From the NCBI GenBank assembly GCA_016870355.1, contig VGBR01000004.1, positions 124,001 through 188,000 of the forward strand: a stretch of DNA of 64,000 bases, in the 5' to 3' direction. Made by a program: the position numbers and the translations under genes. Source of the DNA: Actinomycetota bacterium (lineage in GTDB: Bacteria; Actinomycetota; Acidimicrobiia; IMCC26256; PALSA-555). This document shows, one piece after another, positions 34,778 through 43,744 of the stretch. The notes below the pieces were generated by a model. That model did not search any database, had not been told where the DNA came from, and saw only the letters and a list, made by a program, of their open reading frames with translations. How positions within the stretch are numbered: the stretch's first letter is position 1; the number at the start of each line of letters is the position of its first letter.

Positions 34778-35599
34778 TCAGCGGTACAGGTTCGGTGGTT
34801 GGCGCAGGGTCTTGCTGTACGAATCGACCCAGACGTCGAGGTTGGCGCCGCGCTGCTTGACGCGCGGGAGGATCGCGTCCGGGTCGGTGAGGATCAGGTA
34901 TTGCTCGTCGCGGATCGCGTCGGCAACCAAGGGTCCGACAATGGACACGTCCTTGGCTTCTTCGAGGGGCATCTCGCCCAGCCACTTGGCCATATCACCT
35001 CCGCCCATGCGCGCGGTGTCGCCCATGTTCGTGGCGATGAGCGACGGGCACAGCACGGACACGCCGACGCCCTGCGGCTTGAGGTAGAGCGCGAGCGCCT
35101 CGCTGAACCCCACGACGCCGAACTTCGCGGTGATGTAGGTCGGGTGGTCCCATGCGTAGGCGTAGAGGCCGGCGACGGACGCCGTGTTGACGAGATAGCC
35201 GCTGCCTCGTTCGAGCATGTGTGGGATGAACGCACGCGCGCCACGGATGACGCCAAAGAGGTTGATCTGAAGGATCCAGTCCCACTCCTCCATCGACAAC
35301 CCCTCGGCGGGTCCGAGCATGGCCACGCCGGCGTTGCTCATCATGATGTCGACGTGCCCCATCGTCACCAGCGCTTCGTCGCGCAAACGGTCGACGTCTG
35401 CGTCCTTCGACACGTCGCAGTGCACGCCGAGATACCGCCGCCCGAGCGACTCCACCTCGGTTCGCACCTCGTCGATGCGATCGTCGTTGATGTCGGCGAC
35501 CACGATGTCGGCACCCCGGCGCGCGAGCTCGAGCGCGGTCGAGCGACCGATGCCGCTGGCTCCGCCCGTGATGACTGCAACCTTGTCGGCGACTTCCAT
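34778..35599 (-). CDS. SDR family oxidoreductase
   Basis: 273 residues from ATG 35599. TGGASGIG at 11-18, SNAG at 88-91, Ser141, Tyr155 and Lys159 (YITAK). The C-terminus is longer than the minimal SDR and ends LDVWVDSYSKTLRQPPNLYR, a tail seen in the steroid/alcohol-type SDRs of actinobacteria. Second in a three-gene operon with another SDR (five bases upstream) and a FadE29-like dehydrogenase. Confidence 0.84.
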   Translation of the reverse strand: MEVADKVAVITGGASGIGRSTALELARRGADIVVADINDDRIDEVRTEVESLGRRYLGVHCDVSKDADVDRLRDEALVTMGHVDIMMSNAGVAMLGPAEGLSMEEWDWILQINLFGVIRGARAFIPHMLERGSGYLVNTASVAGLYAYAWDHPTYITAKFGVVGFSEALALYLKPQGVGVSVLCPSLIATNMGDTARMGGGDMAKWLGEMPLEEAKDVSIVGPLVADAIRDEQYLILTDPDAILPRVKQRGANLDVWVDSYSKTLRQPPNLYR

Positions 35600-35604
35600 C
35601 GGGC

Positions 35605-36453
35605 TCAGGCGTCAGCGTCGGGCGGGTCGACGAGGGCCCAGCCCGGCTGATCTCTATAGAGAGGTTCGGCGAACGGCGAGAAGTCTGCGCCGCTGCGCAA
35701 CGTCTGGCCGCCGTCGATCCCGATGCACTGGCCGGTGACGAACGACGACTCTGGACCGGCGAGGAAGCGCACGAGTGCGGCGACGTCGTCCGCGGTGCCG
35801 ACTCGGCCGAGCGGGATGTTGCGGTGGTAGCTGTCGAGCACCGGCCCACCCGCGGTGATCGCAGCCATCAGCTCGGTCGCGATGATCCCGGGACGCACCG
35901 AGTTCACCCGAACACCGGATGGCCCGAGCTCGTCGGCCGCAACCCGCAACAGCTGGTCCAAGCCCGCCTTCGCTGACGCGTACGCGCCCAGGAACCGCTC
36001 GCTCTGGATGCCGACGTGAGAGGAGATGCCGATGAACGAACCTCGCGTCGCTGCGAGCTCAGGTGCGGAGTGCTTGAGCGTGAGGAACGTCCCGATCATG
36101 TTGAGCTCGAACGTCGCGCGCACGGCCTCGAGGTCGGCGAGCACGAGCGGACCCATGTGGAGCGACCCGCCGGCAGACGCAACCACCGCGTCGAGGCGTC
36201 CTTCTGGCTTCGCCGCGGCTGCGACCGCAGCTTGAACGTCCTCTTCCTTCGTGACGTCCGCGACGATCGTGCGGATCTCGGCGCCGCGGTCGACGACCGA
36301 GCGGAGCCGCTCGGCGGCCGCCTCGAGCTTGTCAGCGGTGCGACCGCAGATCGTGACGGACGCGCCGTCACGCGCCAGCGCGAGTGCACAGCCTTCGCCG
36401 ATGCCGCTGCCGCCACCGGTGACGAGCGCGCCCAGTCCGTCGAGTGCCCCCAT
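35605..36453 (-). CDS. SDR family oxidoreductase
   Basis: 282 residues from ATG 36453. TGGGSGIG at 12-19, ASAGG in place of the usual NNAG, Ser144-Ser145, Tyr158 and Lys162 (YASAK). The C-terminus GADFSPFAEPLYRDQPGWALVD is an extra tail after the usual IDGGQTLR end. It is preceded by the FadE29-like gene (16 bases) and followed by another SDR gene (five bases). A hydroxyacyl-CoA or hydroxysteroid substrate is likely from context. Confidence 0.84.
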   Translation of the reverse strand: MGALDGLGALVTGGGSGIGEGCALALARDGASVTICGRTADKLEAAAERLRSVVDRGAEIRTIVADVTKEEDVQAAVAAAAKPEGRLDAVVASAGGSLHMGPLVLADLEAVRATFELNMIGTFLTLKHSAPELAATRGSFIGISSHVGIQSERFLGAYASAKAGLDQLLRVAADELGPSGVRVNSVRPGIIATELMAAITAGGPVLDSYHRNIPLGRVGTADDVAALVRFLAGPESSFVTGQCIGIDGGQTLRSGADFSPFAEPLYRDQPGWALVDPPDADA

Positions 36454-36468
36454 GGCCTGCCCCCGTCC

Positions 36469-37644
<1,176 letters not shown>

Positions 37645-37685
37645 GGCGTAGTTTCTAGCCTCGTTCGACTCGACAGGAGGAAGCC

Positions 37686-38612
37686 GTGGCGGAGCCAGCC
37701 ATCATCGAAGCAGCGATCAACGGCACCACCACCAAGGATCGCAATCCTCACGTGCCCCGGATGCCCGACGAGATCGCCGCCGACGCGCTCGCCTGTCTCG
37801 AGGCCGGCGCCGGGATCGTGCACAACCACTGCGACGTCGTCGGCGTGCCGGGTGAGAAGTCCGCCGCGCGCTACCTCGAGGGCTGGGAGCCGGTCTTCGC
37901 CAAGCGACCCGACGCCCTCATCTACCCGACGACCAACTTCGGGCCGGGAGTCGAGGGCGCGTACGCACATATGGCGCCGCTCGCCGCAACCGGATGGCTG
38001 CGCATCGGGATCATCGACCCGGGCTCGGTGAACCTCGGCGGCACTGATGGCGATGGGCTGCCGGCCGCGCCCGGCTTCGTGTACGCGAACTCCTACGGCG
38101 ACATCCACCATCAGGCCGAAGTGTGCGAGCGCGAACGCCTCGGACCGAGCATGGCCATCTTCGAGCCGGGCTGGTTGCGCACGGCACTGGCGTGGTGGCG
38201 CGCCGGCCGTCTGCCGCAAGGCGCGATGGTGAAGCTCTACTTCGGTGGCGACGCGGGATATGTCACGAGCGCCGCCCAACAGCGAGCCGGCGCAACGTTC
38301 GGGCTCCCGCCGTCGTTGGCGGCGCTCGACGCGTACTGCGAGCTGCTGGAGGGTTGCACTCTCCCCTGGTCGGTGGCGGTGATCGGTGGAGACCTGTTCG
38401 AGTCACCGATCATGCGCGCCGCGTTGGAGCGCGGCGCGCATCTGCACGTCGGATTGGAAGATCATGCGGGGGCGCGAACGCCGACGAACTTGGAGCTCGT
38501 CGAAGAGGCCGTAGCGCTGTGCGACGACGTCGGCCGCCCAGTCGCGAGCTGCGACGAGTCGGCCAAGATCCTCGACCTCCCCCGCACCGGCCCGGAGCCG
38601 CCCGCTGTCTAG
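37686..38612 (+). CDS. BKACE (DUF849) beta-keto acid cleavage enzyme
   Basis: 308 residues from GTG 37686, which has a near-perfect AGGAGGA five to six bases upstream. TIM barrel of the beta-keto acid cleavage enzyme family: the zinc-binding His46-Asn-His48 (GAGIVHNHCD), the central NSYGDIHH and late HLHVGLEDHAGA motifs are in place. The family splits a beta-keto acid plus acetyl-CoA into a CoA ester and acetoacetate-type product. In this region a keto acid from steroid ring or side-chain breakdown is a possible substrate. Its stop shares CTAG with the convergent gene. Confidence 0.86.
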   Translation: MAEPAIIEAAINGTTTKDRNPHVPRMPDEIAADALACLEAGAGIVHNHCDVVGVPGEKSAARYLEGWEPVFAKRPDALIYPTTNFGPGVEGAYAHMAPLAATGWLRIGIIDPGSVNLGGTDGDGLPAAPGFVYANSYGDIHHQAEVCERERLGPSMAIFEPGWLRTALAWWRAGRLPQGAMVKLYFGGDAGYVTSAAQQRAGATFGLPPSLAALDAYCELLEGCTLPWSVAVIGGDLFESPIMRAALERGAHLHVGLEDHAGARTPTNLELVEEAVALCDDVGRPVASCDESAKILDLPRTGPEPPAV

Positions 38613-39544
38613 CCCCCGAGGTGGGCGACACCCTCCGGGAAGTTGAACTCGAGCCAGCAGCGACCCTTCCGGCCGTCCGCCGTCGTTGCCGCGCTCATCG
38701 ACCGGGGAAAGCGCGACTGCTTGCCCTCGGGTGACGTGAGAAGCACCGGAGCGTGGAGCTCGGGCGTGATCGACAGCTCGAGGTCGCCAACCTTCAGATC
38801 GACCGACGTCGGCAGCATTTCGTCATCAAGCTCGTAGCCGACGTCGACAGACGCGACTTCGCGCCATTCGTCACTGCTCGCGTCGACGATGTAGCCGGTC
38901 TGGAACGCTTCTGCACCGGGGTTCACGGAGCGGACGGTGTGCCACCACGTGCCGTCGTCGAGACGACCGGAGCACCAGATCCACGGGAACAGCCACCAGT
39001 CGCGCACACCCCATGAGTGGTCGCGCTGGCCAGGGCAATGAACGTCGATGGTCTCGTCGCCGATCGTCATCGTACCGGTGACCCACGCCGACTGCTCGAA
39101 GCGAGTCGTCGCCGAGTAGGCGAAGCACGGTGCCGCGCCTTCCCACGTGAGGTCGAGACTGATCGGAACGTCGGATCCCTTCTCGCCGTGGAACGCGTCG
39201 GATGGGGTTGCGAGCGCGACACCAGTTCCTTCAGTCGTGATGCGATACGCGCGCAGTGGCTGCACTGGAGTCCATGTGCCCTGCACGCGATCCGACGCGA
39301 CCTGGAGCGGGCCACGCATCGACGTCGGGCACGGCACCTCGTGATCGCGGATCAACACGAGGGACTGGCCCCGGCGCACCAGGTGCACCCAGTACCAAGC
39401 GACGCCCTGGTTCGGATACAGACCGAGGCGGAGATAGCCGCCGTACGAGCCGTCTTCGGCCGCGAAGTCGTGGTACCAGGACTCGCCCCACAGCTCTTCG
39501 TCGCCGGACGCGTGGCGGCCTTCGTCTTGTGCGTGCAGCTCCAT
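38609..39544 (-). CDS. CrtC/AttH-like lipocalin-fold protein of unknown function
   Basis: 311 residues from ATG 39544. No catalytic motif that I can name, but the sequence has the two-lipocalin look of hydroxyneurosporene synthase/AttH-like proteins: VAWYWVHLVRRGQSLVLIRD, the sharply conserved HCPGQRDHSWGVRDWW, and WIWCSGRLDDGTWWHTVRS. Similar proteins accompany steroid and terpenoid catabolic genes in actinobacteria, where they might hydrate a double bond or bind a hydrophobic ligand. It is nine bases upstream of the 3-alpha-HSD-like SDR gene and may share its transcript. Function open. Confidence 0.6.
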   Translation of the reverse strand: MELHAQDEGRHASGDEELWGESWYHDFAAEDGSYGGYLRLGLYPNQGVAWYWVHLVRRGQSLVLIRDHEVPCPTSMRGPLQVASDRVQGTWTPVQPLRAYRITTEGTGVALATPSDAFHGEKGSDVPISLDLTWEGAAPCFAYSATTRFEQSAWVTGTMTIGDETIDVHCPGQRDHSWGVRDWWLFPWIWCSGRLDDGTWWHTVRSVNPGAEAFQTGYIVDASSDEWREVASVDVGYELDDEMLPTSVDLKVGDLELSITPELHAPVLLTSPEGKQSRFPRSMSAATTADGRKGRCWLEFNFPEGVAHLGG

Positions 39545-39553
39545 GCGTCCTCT

Positions 39554-40318
39554 CTACAGCCGATCCGGGTTGAGTAGTGCGTCGGTACCGCCATCGGCGA
39601 ACAGCACAGTGCCGGTGGTCCACGACGACTCGGGTGAGAGCAAGAACCACACTGCGTTCGCGATCTCGTCCTTCTCGCCCCACCGATCGAGCGGGACCGG
39701 GTGCTGCCGGATGAGATCGCCGGTGACGGGGTGCTCGAGCGCGGCCTGGGTGAGCGGCGTCAGCACCGGCCCCGGTGCCACCGCGTTCACCCGCACTCCG
39801 GGCGCCCACTCGACCGCGAGCCGCCGAACCTTGCGGGCGAGCGCAAGCTTCGACATCGCGTAGACCGCTTCGCCGTCGAAGCCATCCGCAACTGAAGCCG
39901 CGCGATCTTCATCGCCGGCGAGGCAGGCGTCGACGAGCGACAGGTCGTCCATCGGCACTGCAGTCGCCGAGTTCGATGCGATCGCGACCGCCGCGTGCAG
40001 CGCGCCGTCCACCAGTCGATCATGCAGGCCGGTCAAAAGCGCCACCGCACCGAAGTAGTTGATGCGCGCCACCACCGACGGTGCAGCTGAGGTGCTGCCG
40101 CCGATGCCTGCGGCAACGACCAGCCCGTCGAGCGGCCCGTCAGCCTGCTCCCCAACCGCGGTGACGGCCGCAGCCCGCCCGTCGGCCGACGACAGGTCCG
40201 CCTCCACTTCGGCATCGCGCACGTCGATACCGATCACCCGGTGGCCCTCGGCCTCGATGCGCGCGCGGATCGCGCCACCGATCCCCCCGGCCGACCCTGT
40301 GACCGCGACGACGCCCAC
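39554..40318 (-). CDS. SDR resembling 3-alpha-hydroxysteroid dehydrogenase/carbonyl reductase
   Basis: 254 residues. The start is taken as GTG 40318 because GGAGGAGG lies five bases before it; ATG 40333 contains that site within its own codons. TGSAGGIG at 7-14, Tyr153 and Lys157 (YAMSK). The segments IDVRDAEVEADLSSADGR, INYFGAVALL and the LVDACLAGDE insertion before the active Tyr resemble the 3-alpha-hydroxysteroid dehydrogenase/carbonyl reductase of Comamonas, which oxidises the 3-alpha-hydroxyl of steroids with NAD. The resemblance is recalled, not computed. It fits the steroid context well. Confidence 0.78.
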   Translation of the reverse strand: MGVVAVTGSAGGIGGAIRARIEAEGHRVIGIDVRDAEVEADLSSADGRAAAVTAVGEQADGPLDGLVVAAGIGGSTSAAPSVVARINYFGAVALLTGLHDRLVDGALHAAVAIASNSATAVPMDDLSLVDACLAGDEDRAASVADGFDGEAVYAMSKLALARKVRRLAVEWAPGVRVNAVAPGPVLTPLTQAALEHPVTGDLIRQHPVPLDRWGEKDEIANAVWFLLSPESSWTTGTVLFADGGTDALLNPDRL

Positions 40319-40418
40319 GCGCACCTCCTCCATCCCGGGTCGACTCCGCTTCGCCGTCCCGGTCATCCGACCACGGCTTCGCTTCGTCTCGTCCCCCGCC
40401 AGCGAGGGCGAACGGTAG

Positions 40419-40435
40419 CCTGACGACGCGTCAGG
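40419..40435. promoter_or_regulatory. Second-type operator CCTGACGACGCGTCAGG
   Basis: Perfect 7-3-7 inverted repeat 20 bases before the amidohydrolase start and overlapping a TAGCCT box at 40416-40421. It lies in the divergent space shared with the 3-alpha-HSD-like gene. Confidence 0.6.
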
Positions 40436-40455
40436 CCTGCCCAAGGGGGAGCCAC

Positions 40456-42168
40456 ATGCTCGATCTGGTCGTTCGCAACGGTGAGGTCGTCGACGGCACG
40501 GGATCGGCGCCCAAGCGCGCCGATGTAGGCGTCCGCGAGGGTCGGGTCGTCGCCATCGGTGACATCGACGAGGACGCCAACGAGACGATCGACGCCGACG
40601 GGCACATCGTCGCACCCGGCTTCGTCGACATCCACACTCACTACGACGCGCAGGTGCTCTGGGACCCCGCAGCCACACCGTCGCCGCTGCACGGCGTGAC
40701 CACGGTCGTCGGTGGGAACTGCGGCTTCACGATCGCACCGGTCGAAGAGAGCGAGATCGACTACCTCACGCGCATGCTCGCCCGCGTGGAGGGCATGCCC
40801 CTCGAGTCGCTGCTCGAAGGTGTGAAGTACGACTGGCGCACGTTCGGTGAGTACCTCGACAAGATCGAAGGCAACGTCGCGGTGAACGCGGGCTTCCTGG
40901 TGGGTCACTGCGCGATCCGCCGTGTGGTGATGGGCGATGACGCGGTGGGAAACGAAGCCAGCCGCGAGCAGATCGACAAGATGCGCGAGGTGCTCAGCGA
41001 TTCGATCGCCGGAGGCGGCCTCGGCTTCTCGTCGTCGCAAGCGACGACCCACAACGACGCGGACGGCGAGCCTGTCCCATCGCGCTTCGCAACTCCCGAA
41101 GAGCTGGTGGCGCTCTGCGAGGTCGCCGGTCAGCACGAAGGCACGACGCTCGAGTTCATCCCCCACGTCGGCGCGTTCGAAGACCAGCACCGACAGCTCA
41201 TGGCCGACATGTCGCGGGCAGCGAACCGGCCGCTCAACTGGAACGTGCTCGTGCCCAACGCGGCGAACGGTCCGTACGTGGAGGCACAGCTCGGCGCGAG
41301 CGACTTCGCGACCAAGCAGGGCGGCAAGGTGCTCGCACTCACCGTCCCTGACGTGATGACCACGTTCCTCACGTTCAAGGCCGGCTTCGTGCTCGACGCA
41401 CTGCCGGGCTGGCGCAAGACGATGGCACTGCCGCTCAACGAGAAGATGAAGGCACTGGCCGACCCGGTCGAGCGCAAGCGTCTCGCCGATGGCGCATCGT
41501 CACCCGAAGCCGGCATGTTCCGCGGCCTGGCCAACTGGAAGAACATGACGATCGTCGAGACGTTCTCGAAGGAGAACGAAGGGCTCGCCGGTCGCACGAT
41601 CGGTGACGTCGCCGCCGAGCGCGGTCAGGACCCGTTCGACGCGATCTGCGACATCTCACTGCTCGACGGCCTGCGCACGATCATCCAGCCGCCGCTCGCC
41701 GGGAACGACGACGAGAGCTGGAGGCTGCGCCGCGACGTGTGGCGCGACCCGCGTGCCGTCGTCGGCGCGTCGGATGCGGGTGCGCACCTCGACATGCTGT
41801 CGACGTTCAGCTTCTCGACCGCGATGCTCCGCTCAGTGCGCGAGCACGGCCTCATGCCGATCGAAGAGGCAGTGCACCTGCTCACCGACCGCCAAGCGCG
41901 CCTGTACGGCCTGCGCGAGCGCGGCCGCATCGCCGAGGGTTGGCACGCCGACCTCGTGATCTTCGATCCCGCCACCGTGAAGCCGGGCGCAGTCTCATGG
42001 CGCAACGACCTCCCGGCCGGCGCCGGTCGTCTCTACGCAGGAGCCGAGGGCATCGCCCACGTCATCACCAACGGCACCGAGATCGTCAGAGGCACCGAGC
42101 TCACCGGCAACAACCCCGGCACGGTTCTCAGAAGCGGTCGCGACACCGAAACCGTCACCGCCCGCTAG
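40456..42168 (+). CDS. Amidohydrolase, N-acyl-D-amino-acid deacylase-like
   Basis: 570 residues, ATG 40456 with GGGGGAG six bases upstream. Urease-superfamily amidohydrolase: first metal motif His60-Thr-His62 in VDIHTHYDAQ and Cys89 in GGNCGF, where D-aminoacylases have a metal-binding Cys. The final TM-barrel part has SDAGAHLDM. Family members deacylate N-acyl-D-amino acids or related amides; in this cluster the true substrate could be a steroid-ring-derived amide or lactam-like compound, but that is speculation. A paralogue with the same motif positions is at 47448-49178. The regulator site at 40419 stands directly before it. Confidence 0.85.
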   Translation: MLDLVVRNGEVVDGTGSAPKRADVGVREGRVVAIGDIDEDANETIDADGHIVAPGFVDIHTHYDAQVLWDPAATPSPLHGVTTVVGGNCGFTIAPVEESEIDYLTRMLARVEGMPLESLLEGVKYDWRTFGEYLDKIEGNVAVNAGFLVGHCAIRRVVMGDDAVGNEASREQIDKMREVLSDSIAGGGLGFSSSQATTHNDADGEPVPSRFATPEELVALCEVAGQHEGTTLEFIPHVGAFEDQHRQLMADMSRAANRPLNWNVLVPNAANGPYVEAQLGASDFATKQGGKVLALTVPDVMTTFLTFKAGFVLDALPGWRKTMALPLNEKMKALADPVERKRLADGASSPEAGMFRGLANWKNMTIVETFSKENEGLAGRTIGDVAAERGQDPFDAICDISLLDGLRTIIQPPLAGNDDESWRLRRDVWRDPRAVVGASDAGAHLDMLSTFSFSTAMLRSVREHGLMPIEEAVHLLTDRQARLYGLRERGRIAEGWHADLVIFDPATVKPGAVSWRNDLPAGAGRLYAGAEGIAHVITNGTEIVRGTELTGNNPGTVLRSGRDTETVTAR

Positions 42169-42180
42169 ACCTAACCCGAG

Positions 42181-42227
42181 TTTTGGCGTCGATAGCGTTC
42201 GAATAGCGACTGTTATCGACGCCAAAA
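42181..42227. repeat. 47-bp palindrome, upstream end of unit 2
   Basis: Perfect 14-base arms TTTTGGCGTCGATA and TATCGACGCCAAAA around a 19-base centre with TTCGAA in the middle. Its reverse complement matches the copy at 43190-43236. Confidence 0.8.
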
Positions 42228-42266
42228 GCTGCGTCACCATTCGCGCACGAGCGTGTTCACTCGGGT

Positions 42267-43184
42267 GTGACAGCAGCGGATGTACAGCTTGCCAAGCTCG
42301 CGGCTCTGAACCATGGCGTGTTCAATCGGCAACAGGCGAGTGCGCTGGGGTTCTCAGAACAGCAGATCACGCGTCGAATCGCTGCTGGAGAGTTCGTAGG
42401 TCTCCACGAGTGCGCGTATCGGTTCGCGGCGGCCCCGGCCACATGGGAAGGAACACTTCTGGCGGCGTGCTGGGCTGGGGGTCTACGTGCCCGGGCGTCT
42501 CATCGCTCGGGCGGCGCTCTTTGGGATCTGCCGGGCGGCCGCAGGGATCTTGCTGAGCTCACTTGCCCTCGCTGGCGACGAGCGCGGCATGAGGGTGTGA
42601 TCGTTCATGAGACCAAGCGTTTCGACGCTTGTGATCTGACAACCGTGCAGGGCATCCCTGTAACGACACCCGAGTGCACACTCCTAGGTCTCGCTTCTGT
42701 CTGTCGACCTTCCGTGGTCGAGATGGCTTTCGAGGAGGGTCTTCGACGCGAGCTCTTTACCTGCGGATCGGTAACGGGACTGATTCGTCGACTCGGACGG
42801 CAGGGGCGTAACGGCATCGGCGTTCTTCGGCGGCTGGTAGCTGACCGAGACCCTCACGCCGCACCAACCGAGAGCGTGATGGAGACTCGGGTGCTCCAGA
42901 TGCTCCGCCGCAACGGCCTCCCACAGCCCGAGCGCCAGTACAAGATCTTCGAGAACGGACGGTTCGTCGCTCGAGTGGATTTCGCGTACCCGCATTGGAA
43001 GATCGTCCTCGAGTACGAGAGCTATCGCCACCACACAGGCCGAATAGCTTCAGAACGCGATAACCCGCGGCGAAATGCGCTGGTCGCGCTGCACTGGAAG
43101 CCGATCGGCATCACTGCTCAAGACATTCGGAGCGGCGGGCAACGTGTCGCCGCAGCGATTCGAGCGGCTGCACGTCACCCCTAG
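42267..43184 (+). CDS. AbiEi-like/DUF559 protein with Vsr-type nuclease core (unit 2)
   Basis: 305 residues from GTG 42267. N-terminal winged-helix (GVFNRQQASALGFSEQQITR, GEFVGLHECAYRF), a middle segment with SHRSGGALWDLPG and VHETKRF, and a C-terminal DUF559/Vsr-like fold. Putative active residues are Glu206, Asp238, Glu249-x-Glu251, His255/His256 and Asn270, in register with the protein at 23129-24046, so both look catalytically intact. AbiEi-like domains bind inverted repeats in type IV toxin-antitoxin systems; here matching inverted repeats stand on both sides of the gene, but no toxin gene. I infer a nickase that acts on its own flanking palindromes. Confidence 0.82.
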   Translation: MTAADVQLAKLAALNHGVFNRQQASALGFSEQQITRRIAAGEFVGLHECAYRFAAAPATWEGTLLAACWAGGLRARASHRSGGALWDLPGGRRDLAELTCPRWRRARHEGVIVHETKRFDACDLTTVQGIPVTTPECTLLGLASVCRPSVVEMAFEEGLRRELFTCGSVTGLIRRLGRQGRNGIGVLRRLVADRDPHAAPTESVMETRVLQMLRRNGLPQPERQYKIFENGRFVARVDFAYPHWKIVLEYESYRHHTGRIASERDNPRRNALVALHWKPIGITAQDIRSGGQRVAAAIRAAARHP

Positions 43185-43189
43185 ATCCG

Positions 43190-43236
43190 TTCTGGCGTCG
43201 ATAACCGTCGCTCAGCGAACGCTATCGACGCCAAAA
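43190..43236. repeat. 47-bp palindrome, downstream end of unit 2
   Basis: Arms TTCTGGCGTCGATA and TATCGACGCCAAAA (one mismatch) around a 19-base centre. It is the inverted counterpart of 42181-42227; differences are four centre bases and one arm base. It could also serve as terminator for the gene. Confidence 0.8.
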
Positions 43237-43243
43237 CTTGGGG

Positions 43244-43744
43244 TTACAGCTTTCTGTGGTCCCAGCTGACGTACTTTTCGACGTTGATCTTCACGCCTAC
43301 TCGCTTGTGGATCATCATCTCGACGGCGGGACGCATGTCCTCGGTGTACTTCTGACCTGAGGTCCGCTCGACGACGGTCTTGCCGAGCTCGAAGATGCGA
43401 TCCGGGTCATCGACGATCTCGGCGGTGCCGACCATCTCGACGCCAACCAGCTGGTCGTAGGTGTCGCCTTCTTCGATCATGCACGTGATGCGCGGATCGC
43501 GGCGGAGGTTCTGCACCTTCTGGCTCTTGGCCTTGGTCTCGAGCGCCGGCGCGCCCTCCATGAAGCCGTACCACATGGCAACAAGATGAATCGTGCCGTC
43601 GTGGTTGTAGGTGGCGCAGCTCATCGTGTGCCACCCCTGGAGGAACGCCTCGATCTCCTCCGGCGTCATCTTGATCTTGTCGCGCTGCTTGACGCCGCCA
43701 CCCATGCCAGGGGCGGTACCAATGTGATTTCCCTGCTCGCTCAC
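43244..43744 (-). CDS. PPOX-fold (pyridoxamine 5'-phosphate oxidase-like) protein
   Basis: 166 residues from ATG 43744, overlapping the stop of the cyclase gene by four bases. Split beta-barrel: MTPEEIEAFLQGWHTMSCAT, HLVAMWYGFMEGAPALETKA, VQNLRRDPRITCMIEEG, GTAEIVDD. In actinobacteria this type binds FMN or F420 and reduces enones and similar compounds; the cofactor cannot be read from the sequence. It may be translationally coupled with the cyclase. Its stop codon lies in the outer edge motif of the palindrome-ended unit 2. Confidence 0.8.
   Translation of the reverse strand: MSEQGNHIGTAPGMGGGVKQRDKIKMTPEEIEAFLQGWHTMSCATYNHDGTIHLVAMWYGFMEGAPALETKAKSQKVQNLRRDPRITCMIEEGDTYDQLVGVEMVGTAEIVDDPDRIFELGKTVVERTSGQKYTEDMRPAVEMMIHKRVGVKINVEKYVSWDHRKL

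Larger units (their letters stand above)
42181..43236 (+). mobile_element. Palindrome-ended unit with AbiEi/DUF559 gene (unit 2)
   Basis: A 1056-bp unit with one gene (42267-43184), bounded by two 47-bp imperfect palindromes that are inverted copies (42 of 47 positions by hand). The upstream palindrome ends 39 bases before the start, the downstream one begins five bases after the stop, as in unit 1. The left edge is 12 bases after the amidohydrolase stop, and the outer motif (CTTGGGGTTA) reaches the stop codon of the convergent PPOX gene, so the unit occupies exactly the space between two convergent genes. By eye the unit is less GC-rich than its surroundings. Confidence 0.6.
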
